Part shown: positions 1 to 5,690 of the stretch, piece by piece
Numbering within the stretch: position 1 is the first letter of the stretch
How the letters are laid out: each line of letters starts with the position of its first letter
Assembly (NCBI GenBank): GCA_002309345.1
Contig: DBWZ01000072.1
Span: 14,772 to 30,780 of the forward strand
Length of the DNA stretch: 16,009 nucleotides
From: Pseudobutyrivibrio sp. UBA1225
Lineage (GTDB): Bacteria > Bacillota > Clostridia > Lachnospirales > Lachnospiraceae
Reading direction: 5' to 3'
Notes under the pieces: generated by a model
Told to the model about the DNA's origin: nothing
What the model saw: the letters and a program-made list of their open reading frames with translations, nothing else
The model's database searches: none
Position numbers and translations under genes: made by a program

Positions 1-455
1 ATAAGAAGAATCTGAAAGATAAAGAAGATGCATATGAATCTAAGGATAAGGAAGCTGTAGATAATACAAATAAATTAGATAAGGCAGATGCCCCAGAAAA
101 AAATGAGGGGGCGGAAAACGCTGGTGAATTAAATAATGTAGAAAATGCTTCTGGAGTAGACAATAAAGAAGATATAGTAAATCCAGAGAGACTAGATAAA
201 GCAGAAGGACAAGATAATATAGCTGGATTTGGAAAAGCATCTGGAATAGATAATAAAGAAAAAGCTTCTGTGGAAGAAAAAAACGAGAAATCAAAAAAAG
301 CAGAAGGCATAGCAAATCCTGAAGAATTAGGAAATGCATCTGGGACAGAAAATGTGGTTGAGTCAGAAAAAGTGGCTGAACCTGAAAACACAGATGAAAT
401 GCAAAGCACAGAAGGCTTAAATAATATAGCTGTAGTAGAAGATCCTGCGGCATAG
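1..455 (+). CDS. C-terminal part of an acidic, low-complexity repeat protein (5' end outside window)
   Basis: An open frame enters from the left edge (codons in register with position 3) and ends at TAG 453-455, giving about 150 residues with no internal stop. The peptide is almost entirely hydrophilic and acidic, with no membrane segment or cysteine. It holds three degenerate units of about 31-33 residues, each opening with an ASG core: NASGVDN, KASGIDN, NASGTEN. The first two continue with E.....PE and KAEG. Such tails are usually disordered spacers or C-terminal extensions of surface or scaffolding proteins. I do not recognise the family, and the functional part, if any, lies upstream. A low-complexity minus-strand frame covers the same bases; the forward frame is preferred because it has a typical acidic composition and periodic repeats. 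Moderately sure that it is coding; function unknown. Confidence 0.6.
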   Translation, partial: KKNLKDKEDAYESKDKEAVDNTNKLDKADAPEKNEGAENAGELNNVENASGVDNKEDIVNPERLDKAEGQDNIAGFGKASGIDNKEKASVEEKNEKSKKAEGIANPEELGNASGTENVVESEKVAEPENTDEMQSTEGLNNIAVVEDPAA

Positions 456-576
456 AAACGTATAGGCTTTTGATTTTCTGATGAAAAACAAGAATCTATA
501 TGTCTCTGGCTGTAATAGGCATTTTTCCGAAGAAGTATGCTTTACCTTAATAAAATGATTATTTTCCATATTTATA

Positions 577-605
577 TTGAAAATAGTAAGGCGGTTTAGT
601 ATACT
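577..605 (+). promoter_or_regulatory. Promoter of tRNA-Leu
   Basis: TTGAAA at 577-582 and TATACT at 600-605 are separated by exactly 17 bases. This is a good sigma-A type promoter with a predicted start near 612, about 5 bases before the mature tRNA. Confidence 0.75.
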
Positions 606-616
606 ATTCTTCGGAC

Positions 617-700
617 GCCGGCTTGTCGGAATTGGCAGACGAGGCAGACTCAAAATCTGTTGATGGCAACATCGTGCGGGTTCAAGTCCCGCAGCCGGCA
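617..700 (+). tRNA. tRNA-Leu (anticodon CAA)
   Basis: A complete 84-nt class II tRNA can be folded by eye. The acceptor stem is GCCGGCT (617-623) with AGCCGGC (693-699), discriminator A700, and no encoded CCA. The D arm contains TTGGCAGA. The anticodon stem GCAGA/TCTGT surrounds loop CTCAAAA with anticodon CAA at 651-653. The long variable arm is GATG-GCAA-CATC. The T arm is GCGGG-TTCAAGT-CCCGC. The anticodon and long variable arm identify leucine, reading UUG codons. It has its own promoter and stands alone. Its 3' end could serve as an integration site for a mobile element, but no duplicate of that end is visible in the window. Confidence 0.96.
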
Positions 701-797
701 TTTATTAAATATAAATAAAATTTCAAAAGCTCGGATATACGGATGAAAGAGGACGGTTTTACCAATCCTCAATCTGAGGCATGCACTGGTTTGCTAT

Positions 798-848
798 AAA
801 AAAATGGGCCTCCTTGATATTTTAAAATTTTATCATAGAAAACCCATT
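798..848 (-). terminator. Intrinsic terminator of the 883-2040 gene
   Basis: Read on the minus strand, AATGGG (848-843) pairs with CCCATT (808-803), and inside it TGATA pairs with TATCA. Seven T residues (804-798) follow. The hairpin lies 35 bases past the stop codon at 883. The stem is interrupted and fairly AT-rich, so it is probable rather than certain. Confidence 0.6.
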
Positions 849-882
849 AATAAATGACCTATATTAAATTTACAGAGATTTT

Positions 883-2040
883 TTAAAGGCTCGTGGATGA
901 TTTTTTTAATTTTGGCATACAACAGCCAAAAAATTTTTTCCATTTTGATATTGGTTTTTGTACTCTGTTAGAATTGCTGTTGTACGAAGATACACTATTA
1001 CGTGTAAAACCATTAGATTCCAAGCGCCTTTCCTGATTAGAACGCTGAAAATTAGGGCTGGGCATACTAATACTATTTATAGCATTTGTTATTTTAGAGT
1101 CAACAGTTGTAATGCGTGCAATATCATAAGTTGTGTTAAGATTTGCAAGCAAAGCGTCTTTCTTCAACGATAGAGAATTGTTCGTATAATTTAGAGACTC
1201 TACAAAATCCCTACATAAATCAGTTGTTAACTCGTTAAATTCGGAATGATTCTCATGAACTGTTTCTAATTCTGTAAGAGCTGCTTTAAAAGCATCAATT
1301 TTTATTTCTTTGGAATCAATGTACGACTCTAAATGTTTCTCTAATAGTTCCCCTAAACCTTTCAAATAATCTTTATCTAAACCATTCAAACCTTTCAATT
1401 TTTCTGTATGAGTAATGAATTGTTTTTTGTATGCGTTTCTTTTTTCGCGACTCTCCTTCAATTTAGTTTCACAGTCTTTAATATCTTTATTTAACTTATC
1501 TATTATTTCTTTATCTTTTGATTTATCAAATAATGCTATCATATTTTTCGAATGAGTTATTTTCAGATTATCAGATTGTATTGAATTTTCATTTTCGATA
1601 ATCTTTGGAAATAACTCAATTACATATAAAAGATCAGGTATTATATTCATATATTCAGAATCTTTATATTTGTTATTAATATGTGATAGTGCTATAAGGA
1701 CTTTAAATAAATTATTTTTAGCTTTATTAGTAATTTCACAAGCACGATCATTAGCATTTTGTGCAATTTTCTGTTGTTCAATTATACTCTTTATAATTTT
1801 ATTAGAAGCGAATACTTGAACAATTAAGTTCTCTTTTCCATTATTTCGAAGTGTGTCATATTCATACCCATAATCATAATCGATGCATTTTTTGTCTCTG
1901 CATAAACGCTCTCTTGGTTCGCCATATAAACTATTTAAGTCATCTAAGTTGAGACCATTTTTAGTGATTTCAAATAATTTAAAGCATCTTGCCCTTTCAG
2001 CAGCATATTCTTCATATCTTTTTAAACCCTTTTTTGGCAT
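883..2040 (-). CDS. Hypothetical coiled-coil protein with basic Cys-Cys C terminus (385 aa)
   Basis: Start ATG 2040-2038 is preceded by AAAGGAGA (2055-2048) at 7-nt spacing, a convincing ribosome binding site. The product is a 385-residue soluble protein without signal peptide or clear membrane segment. Residues about 1-75 include a CRDKKC motif. Residues about 80-310 are lysine/glutamate-rich and predicted to be long helices or coiled coil. Residues about 320-360 are a Ser/Asn/Arg-rich linker. The tail (366-385) is strongly basic and contains FFGCCMP at 370-376. I do not recognise the family. It is the only minus-strand gene here, very AT-rich, and flanked by its own terminator and a repeat-rich region. 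This fits independently acquired cargo rather than part of the conjugation operon. Possible roles such as defence, surface exclusion or membrane-tethered effector are guesses only. Confidence 0.8.
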   Translation of the reverse strand: MPKKGLKRYEEYAAERARCFKLFEITKNGLNLDDLNSLYGEPRERLCRDKKCIDYDYGYEYDTLRNNGKENLIVQVFASNKIIKSIIEQQKIAQNANDRACEITNKAKNNLFKVLIALSHINNKYKDSEYMNIIPDLLYVIELFPKIIENENSIQSDNLKITHSKNMIALFDKSKDKEIIDKLNKDIKDCETKLKESREKRNAYKKQFITHTEKLKGLNGLDKDYLKGLGELLEKHLESYIDSKEIKIDAFKAALTELETVHENHSEFNELTTDLCRDFVESLNYTNNSLSLKKDALLANLNTTYDIARITTVDSKITNAINSISMPSPNFQRSNQERRLESNGFTRNSVSSYNSNSNRVQKPISKWKKFFGCCMPKLKKSSTSL

Positions 2041-2214
2041 TTCTAGTTCTCCTTTCTCATTATAAAAATAGTTATTTCAAATGCATTTTATTTTTGTACT
2101 CGTACATATACTATTCAATAAAATAATAATTATTTTTCCAAATCATTAAATTTTTTGCGATAAAATAAGAATTATAACAAAAGCCTTTTTGCCAATGTTT
2201 GGCTTGAGATTTAC

Positions 2215-2259
2215 TTTTGCTATATAGAAAATTGCTTTGCAATCTTCTATATAGTAAAA
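2215..2259. repeat. Long near-perfect hairpin
   Basis: Bases 2220-2229 (CTATATAGAA) pair with 2245-2254, then an A/C mismatch, then ATTGC (2231-2235) with GCAAT (2239-2243) around a TTT loop. Flanking TTTTG/TAAAA extends the stem to about 20 bp. A run of T precedes rather than follows it on either strand, so it is not an intrinsic terminator. The role is unknown; it could be a recombination or replication site or an RNA structure. Confidence 0.7.
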
Positions 2260-2279
2260 ATATACTTCGTGTGAAAGAT

Positions 2280-2300
2280 GTGTCGAGGTGGCAGAAGAAA
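2280..2300 (+). repeat. 21-nt direct repeat element, copy 1
   Basis: This copy has the core GTCGAGGTGGCAGAAG, identical over 21 nt to the copy at 2604-2624. The similarity continues with GA.G before and ..TAATTGC after. The TGGCA inside (2289-2293) can pair with TGCCA at 2322-2326, with a small AATTG/CAATT hairpin in between. A large hairpin ends 20 bases upstream, as at copy 2. Confidence 0.75.
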
Positions 2301-2347
2301 TTTAATTGCTTACAACAATTGGTGCCATGTACTGCTAGAGTATGGCA

Positions 2348-2387
2348 AAGTATTACTATTATCAAATTAGTATGGTCAGTAATACTT
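2348..2387. repeat. Inverted repeat AAGTATTACT / AGTAATACTT (array unit 1)
   Basis: Perfect 10-bp arms (2348-2357 and 2378-2387) surround a 20-nt loop. This is the first of three consecutive dyads sharing the AAGTATTA word with arms 31-32 bases apart. Upstream, GCCA..TACT (2323-2332) can pair with AGTATGGC (2339-2346) as an additional hairpin. Confidence 0.7.
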
Positions 2388-2431
2388 GAAGTGTGTACAA
2401 ACTCCTGAAATTGGATGAATTATTAAGTGAG

Positions 2432-2476
2432 AAGTATTAGTCTGCCCGGATTTGAGGTTGACTAATACTTGTTTTT
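2432..2476 (+). terminator. Terminator-like hairpin AAGTATTAGTC / GACTAATACTT (array unit 2)
   Basis: Perfect 11-bp arms (2432-2442 and 2460-2470) surround a 17-nt loop and are followed by G and five T residues (2472-2476). The structure resembles an intrinsic terminator on the plus strand, but no plus-strand gene lies just upstream. It is the second unit of the AAGTATTA dyad array. Confidence 0.5.
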
Positions 2477-2499
2477 CACAAATAAGGTGAAATATGAAC

Positions 2500-2546
2500 A
2501 AAAAAGTATTACTTTGCAGCAATATTCGTAAAAGTAATACTTTTTT
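2500..2546. terminator. Bidirectional terminator-like hairpin (array unit 3)
   Basis: Perfect 16-bp arms AAAAAAGTATTACTTT (2500-2515) and its complement (2531-2546) surround a 15-nt loop. Runs of A and T at the two ends would make it terminator-like in both directions. It is the third unit of the AAGTATTA dyad array and directly abuts the next hairpin. Confidence 0.6.
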
Positions 2547-2547
2547 G

Positions 2548-2576
2548 CTTACTAGGAAAATTTTTTCCTAAGTAAG
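2548..2576. repeat. Hairpin CTTACTAGGAAAA / CCTAAGTAAG
   Basis: CTTAC and AGG on the left (2548-2556) pair with CCT and GTAAG on the right (2567-2576), with one or two bulged bases, around an A/T loop. It lies 27 bases before the second 21-nt element, mirroring the arrangement of the hairpin at 2215-2259 before the first copy. Confidence 0.55.
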
Positions 2577-2603
2577 TAGAAAAAATAGCTGCGCTCGGAG
2601 GAC

Positions 2604-2624
2604 GTGTCGAGGTGGCAGAAGAAA
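2604..2624 (+). repeat. 21-nt direct repeat element, copy 2
   Basis: Identical over 21 nt to 2280-2300. Its TGGCA (2613-2617) can pair with TGCCA at 2631-2635, the same pairing possibility as in copy 1 but without the inserted small hairpin. The copies are 324 bp apart and enclose the AAGTATTA dyad array. Confidence 0.75.
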
Positions 2625-2799
2625 ACTAATTGCCAGTAGAAATCTAGCTTTGCCAGACTACTTTTCTATTTCATGAAAAAGTAGCTTTATAACGCTTCTT
2701 CTTTTTATAATTCTAATTTGCTAAATAACTTCAAGTAGTTTATGGTAGAGAAAGTTAACATGAAAACAAGAGACATAAAATGGAGGATTTGAAGCGCTT

Positions 2800-3942
2800 A
2801 TGAAATTGAAAAGTATCATTAGTAAATTATTGATTTTAACAGCAGCTTTTTCTTTAATTGCATGTGGTGCAGCAGAGAAAAAGGATGGGGATAAAGTAAA
2901 TACTTCGCAAGTAGAAGACAAAGAAGTAAATTCCCAAAATGAGGATACGCAAGAAGACTCTAAAGAAGATAATAAAGAAGAATCTGAAGTGGCTAATCAA
3001 GAGGATGCTGAAGATGAGGAAACAGAGCCTAGTGAAGATGATACAGATCCGAATTTGCAAATCTATCGAGACTTTATGTCTGGTAAAAGCAGGCTCAGTC
3101 TGAAATTTTATTGTGATAATGTCTATGATGAGGAAAGCCTTGACTCCTATGATTTCTCAGATATAAAAGATGAAGCTTGCACGCTAAAAGAGTTAATCAA
3201 AGAAATGGAAAAGAAAGTAGATGAAAAGATTGACAAGGCTGAATACGCATATCTAGATTGTGGCGCTGATGGAAAAAAAGAGTTGGCGATTAATCTCAAA
3301 ACTGGTAGTGGAGAGGCTCCATATCAAAATATACTTTTTATTATAAAGGATATAGATGGTGAACTTCGGTTGGTATATACATTTGGTGAAGACAACGGAG
3401 CAAATGGTTGGGAAGATATAAACGAGTATGGCTATATTTTTACTAGTGGCCAAGGAATATATACAACACGTTATAGTGTTGAAGCTTTGATTGATGCTGA
3501 CGGAAATTATAAATATGGTTATTTGGATAATAGTGATGATTCAGGATTAGAATGTGAACAGTTTTTTGAATTATATGGAGACGAATCAAATCGAGTCAAA
3601 TATGAGAAATTGTCTGAAGCTGCCGAAGTAGAAGAGTTAACTCCAAGATTCTATGCAGCAGAAATTCCTGCGGGGAAGAATAACACGGATAAGAATTCTA
3701 AAAAGTATTATAGCGTTGCGTTTGAAGATATACATGGGAAATTGATGGATGATGAAGCAATCAAAGATGCACAATTATATAAAGATATAATGGAATTATT
3801 TAAGGATATAAAATTTGTTTCCTTTGAAGAGTATCAAAAGGCTATTTCAGATAGATTGGAAGCTATTGGTGCGACTGAGCAGATACGAGGTGGTGATAAT
3901 TTAGAATTTAGAAAGCTTGATATTTCTGGAGAAAAAAAGTAG
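2800..3942 (+). CDS. Secreted lipoprotein of unknown function (380 aa)
   Basis: The N terminus is a lipoprotein signal: MKLKSIISK, a hydrophobic core, then lipobox LIAC with Cys22 as the lipidated residue. Residues about 26-85 are an Asp/Glu/Ser/Asn-rich linker that would hold the rest away from the membrane. Residues about 85-380 look globular. Within this part, YLDCGADGKKELAI (about 150-163) resembles the D.DG..EL motif of FG-GAP/VCBS-like Ca-binding loops in clostridial lipoproteins; this is a resemblance only. GGAGG at 2782-2786 lies 13 bases from ATG 2800, rather far but the only candidate. No stronger in-frame start exists. No operon partner is evident: the next gene starts 220 bp later. 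Function not recognised; location outside the membrane is well supported. Confidence 0.85.
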   Translation: MKLKSIISKLLILTAAFSLIACGAAEKKDGDKVNTSQVEDKEVNSQNEDTQEDSKEDNKEESEVANQEDAEDEETEPSEDDTDPNLQIYRDFMSGKSRLSLKFYCDNVYDEESLDSYDFSDIKDEACTLKELIKEMEKKVDEKIDKAEYAYLDCGADGKKELAINLKTGSGEAPYQNILFIIKDIDGELRLVYTFGEDNGANGWEDINEYGYIFTSGQGIYTTRYSVEALIDADGNYKYGYLDNSDDSGLECEQFFELYGDESNRVKYEKLSEAAEVEELTPRFYAAEIPAGKNNTDKNSKKYYSVAFEDIHGKLMDDEAIKDAQLYKDIMELFKDIKFVSFEEYQKAISDRLEAIGATEQIRGGDNLEFRKLDISGEKK

Positions 3943-4074
3943 GCGTTAATCTCTGTCTAAAGCTAGAGGCAAAATAATAATTTTGTTGATTAAAGGTCGC
4001 GGTGTGGTGAAAGTTTTTTAAGAATCTTGAAAATCTACTTGTGTATTTGGTTAAACTGTGTAACAATTGTGAAG

Positions 4075-4100
4075 TGACTCGCGGAGGGGGATTTGAGTCA
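4075..4100. promoter_or_regulatory. Dyad TGACTC / GAGTCA upstream of the 4163 gene
   Basis: A perfect 6-bp inverted repeat (4075-4080, 4095-4100) encloses a purine-rich loop with GGAGGGGG. It lies 60 bases before the start of the secreted protein gene, in a 220-bp gap with no clear promoter pair. It could be an operator or a leader hairpin; support is limited to the symmetry. Confidence 0.3.
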
Positions 4101-4162
4101 TAAGACTACAAATGCCAATCTGTGAATACTAAACTATATTATTTAAAGGGAGGATTTTCAAA

Positions 4163-5428
4163 ATGAAAAAACGAAATCTACTAGTTGGTGCCCTTATGGC
4201 AGGTGTTATCGGGGCAGGTCTTTATCAGACATCATTGACTGCTGAAGCAAAGACAGGTTATGAGGCAGATGATGCATCTCAGGTAGCATATGGAAAGCTT
4301 AACGATGAGCAAAAGGCATTAGTTTCTCAGTCTTTCAATGCAGATTATTATGCTGCACAGTATCCTGAAATCGCAGCTAAGTATGGAAAAGATAACAAAG
4401 AGGCTCTTTTGAATCATTTCTTGGAGTTCGGTTTGTGGGAAGGAAGAGTTGGAAATGCTGATTTTGATCCAACAGCATACGCTAGTGCATACTCTGATTT
4501 GAGAGATGCATTTGGAAAGAATATTTTGGCTTACTATGAGCACTACTATAAGATTGGTAAGGATGAAAGCAGACCTATCACAACTTTGGGTGACATCTAC
4601 AAGAACAATGCTTTAGATAACCAGCCAGATATTGTAATTATTCCATTCTTCGAAAAGTCAAAGCTTATTGATAAGAACATCTATAAGGCTGCAAGCTATT
4701 TGAGCAACGCAGGCGGTTCTGGAAATGCAGCTGCTTCTAACTATGTAGGTGCTGCACCAGTAGTTGAAGCTCCTAGCTTTGAAGCTGCAGTTGTTCAGAC
4801 AACTACAGGCGAGACAGCTGTTGTTATTGATGCAAATAATCAGCAGGCAGTTGATGCTATGCAAAAATGCAAAGATATGAAGTATATTGGACAGCTAGCT
4901 AGATTTAATGAATCTACAAATAGCTATGATTCATATAATTTCTATGTAGTAAAGTCTGGTTCTGGAGTTGATTTATATGTAAGCCAATATAATTGGGGTG
5001 AAACTGCTGAGCCACAGCCACAAATTATCGACTCAACCTATGCAAAAAATGAGGATGGAACTATTGATTCTTCTAGGGTTAGTGGAAGCTATGATGGGGT
5101 TAGCCTTATTGAGCTATATACAACCTATAGCGAAGATTTAGAGCCAATAGTTGAGGTGTCAACAAATACAGACAATCAATATAATATTATTAACAAAAAC
5201 GTAGATAGTACATCTGATGTTCAATACAAAGAAACTGTGTATGATGATAACTCTGTTGCATTTACTGATTTTGCGGTAGATGACAAGGGCAATGACAGCA
5301 CTGAGTATGCAGTTGCCTATGACTTTAAACAGAATGCAGATGGCACAGTAGATTTTTCTGTTGGCGCTTATAATGAAGAAGAAGGCTTTGCTATTGCAGC
5401 AGGATATACTTTCGAAGCCCCAAACTAG
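4163..5428 (+). CDS. Secreted protein with two YYA..YP-type ~43-residue repeats (421 aa)
   Basis: GGGAGG (4148-4153) sits 9 bases before ATG 4163. The first 29 residues form a signal peptide with basic MKKR, a hydrophobic core and a likely type I cleavage site after AEA (residue 29). Two tandem units follow: FNADYYAAQYPEIAAKYGKD from residue 58 and FDPTAYASAYSDLRDAFGKN from residue 101. Each is completed by a HF/HY...G.(W/D)E segment, giving a 43-residue period. This pattern occurs in many secreted proteins of Lachnospiraceae and relatives, where it often accompanies cell-surface or hydrolase domains; its function is unclear. Residues about 200-421 are acidic and probably beta-rich, without a motif I recognise. 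There is no LPXTG anchor. Codon choice (frequent AAG, CAG, GCT, GCA) suggests good expression. A hairpin terminator follows 58 bases after the stop. Confidence 0.85.
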   Translation: MKKRNLLVGALMAGVIGAGLYQTSLTAEAKTGYEADDASQVAYGKLNDEQKALVSQSFNADYYAAQYPEIAAKYGKDNKEALLNHFLEFGLWEGRVGNADFDPTAYASAYSDLRDAFGKNILAYYEHYYKIGKDESRPITTLGDIYKNNALDNQPDIVIIPFFEKSKLIDKNIYKAASYLSNAGGSGNAAASNYVGAAPVVEAPSFEAAVVQTTTGETAVVIDANNQQAVDAMQKCKDMKYIGQLARFNESTNSYDSYNFYVVKSGSGVDLYVSQYNWGETAEPQPQIIDSTYAKNEDGTIDSSRVSGSYDGVSLIELYTTYSEDLEPIVEVSTNTDNQYNIINKNVDSTSDVQYKETVYDDNSVAFTDFAVDDKGNDSTEYAVAYDFKQNADGTVDFSVGAYNEEEGFAIAAGYTFEAPN

Positions 5429-5484
5429 TAAAATGACAATTTATTAAATTGTTAATATAGTACATAGAGAAGAGATATGCATTG

Positions 5485-5560
5485 TGTACCGACCTCCCCA
5501 AAAAAGTTAGACCAAAAATCTAACGATAGGGAGGTCGGTATTTTTATGGCTAAATATTCA
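5485..5560 (+). mobile_element. Probable left-end remnant of an IS150/IS3-family insertion sequence
   Basis: The stretch begins TGTACCGACCTCCC, continues through AAAAAAGTTAGAC and a hairpin, then a short AT spacer and ATG at 5546 opening MAKYS. IS3-family (IS150 group) elements commonly start with a TG...CCCAAAAAGTTAGAC-type end, a small hairpin, and an OrfA starting M.KYS. Here the frame stops after ten codons (MAKYSLCITL) and no transposase follows, so only the end would remain. CATTGTGTA occurs on both sides (5480-5488 and 5559-5567). The family match is from memory of typical ends, not a search. It may instead be a plain terminator. Confidence 0.4.
5487..5545 (+). terminator. Strong intrinsic terminator after the 4163-5428 gene
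   Basis: TACCGACCTCCC (5487-5498) pairs perfectly with GGGAGGTCGGTA (5529-5540). Inside, GTTAGA (5506-5511) pairs with TCTAAC (5519-5524). TTTTT follows at 5541-5545. The 12-bp GC-containing outer stem and T run make it a good terminator for the upstream gene, and it insulates the downstream RNA promoter. Confidence 0.8.
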
Positions 5561-5655
5561 TTGTGTATTACATTGTGAGGATAATTGTTCTTAGATGTTT
5601 TTGGGCTGGTTTTTAATAATAAAACAATTATTTTAAAATTTTTTGGAAAAAACAC

Positions 5656-5684
5656 TTGACATATTAGAGTAGTAGAATTATACT
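5656..5684 (+). promoter_or_regulatory. Near-consensus promoter of the candidate large RNA
   Basis: TTGACA (5656-5661, perfect) and TATACT (5679-5684) are separated by exactly 17 bases. The predicted start is near 5691. It is the strongest-looking promoter in the window, yet no gene starts for about 665 bases. Confidence 0.85.
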
Positions 5685-5690
5685 AACTAA

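Larger units (their letters stand above)
2041..2799. other. 759-bp gene-free region rich in hairpins and repeats
   Basis: No credible gene is seen on either strand; short open frames lack ribosome binding sites and run through hairpins. From 2041 to about 2200 the sequence is very AT-rich and carries the upstream region of the minus-strand gene, including a near-palindrome TGTACTCGTACA at 2095-2106. From 2215 to 2690 there is a dense series of inverted repeats and two copies of a 21-nt element, listed separately. A lone TATAAT occurs at 2706-2711 without a matching -35 box and might belong to the lipoprotein promoter. Confidence 0.7.

Noticed and set aside
40..453. A long Leu/Phe-rich open frame on the minus strand opposite the acidic repeat protein
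   Set aside because: Its composition (Leu, Phe, Tyr, Gln, Pro only) is what the antisense of an Asp/Glu/Lys/Asn-rich gene gives, and it has no ribosome binding site.
2111..2408. Short overlapping open frames on both strands in the repeat region
   Set aside because: They run through strong hairpins and the 21-nt repeat, have no Shine-Dalgarno sequence and have unlikely compositions.
2348..2546. CRISPR array
   Set aside because: There is no direct-repeat/spacer pattern; the repeated words are inverted arms with loops of unequal length, and no cas gene is seen.
2280..2640. Possible tRNA genes or pseudo-tRNAs at the 21-nt repeats
   Set aside because: Only the D-arm-like part matches; no acceptor, anticodon or T arm can be folded, so no tRNA is called.
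2760..2792. Ten-codon leader peptide (MKTRDIKWRI) just before the lipoprotein gene
   Set aside because: It lacks a good ribosome binding site and there is no run of regulatory codons or attenuator after it.
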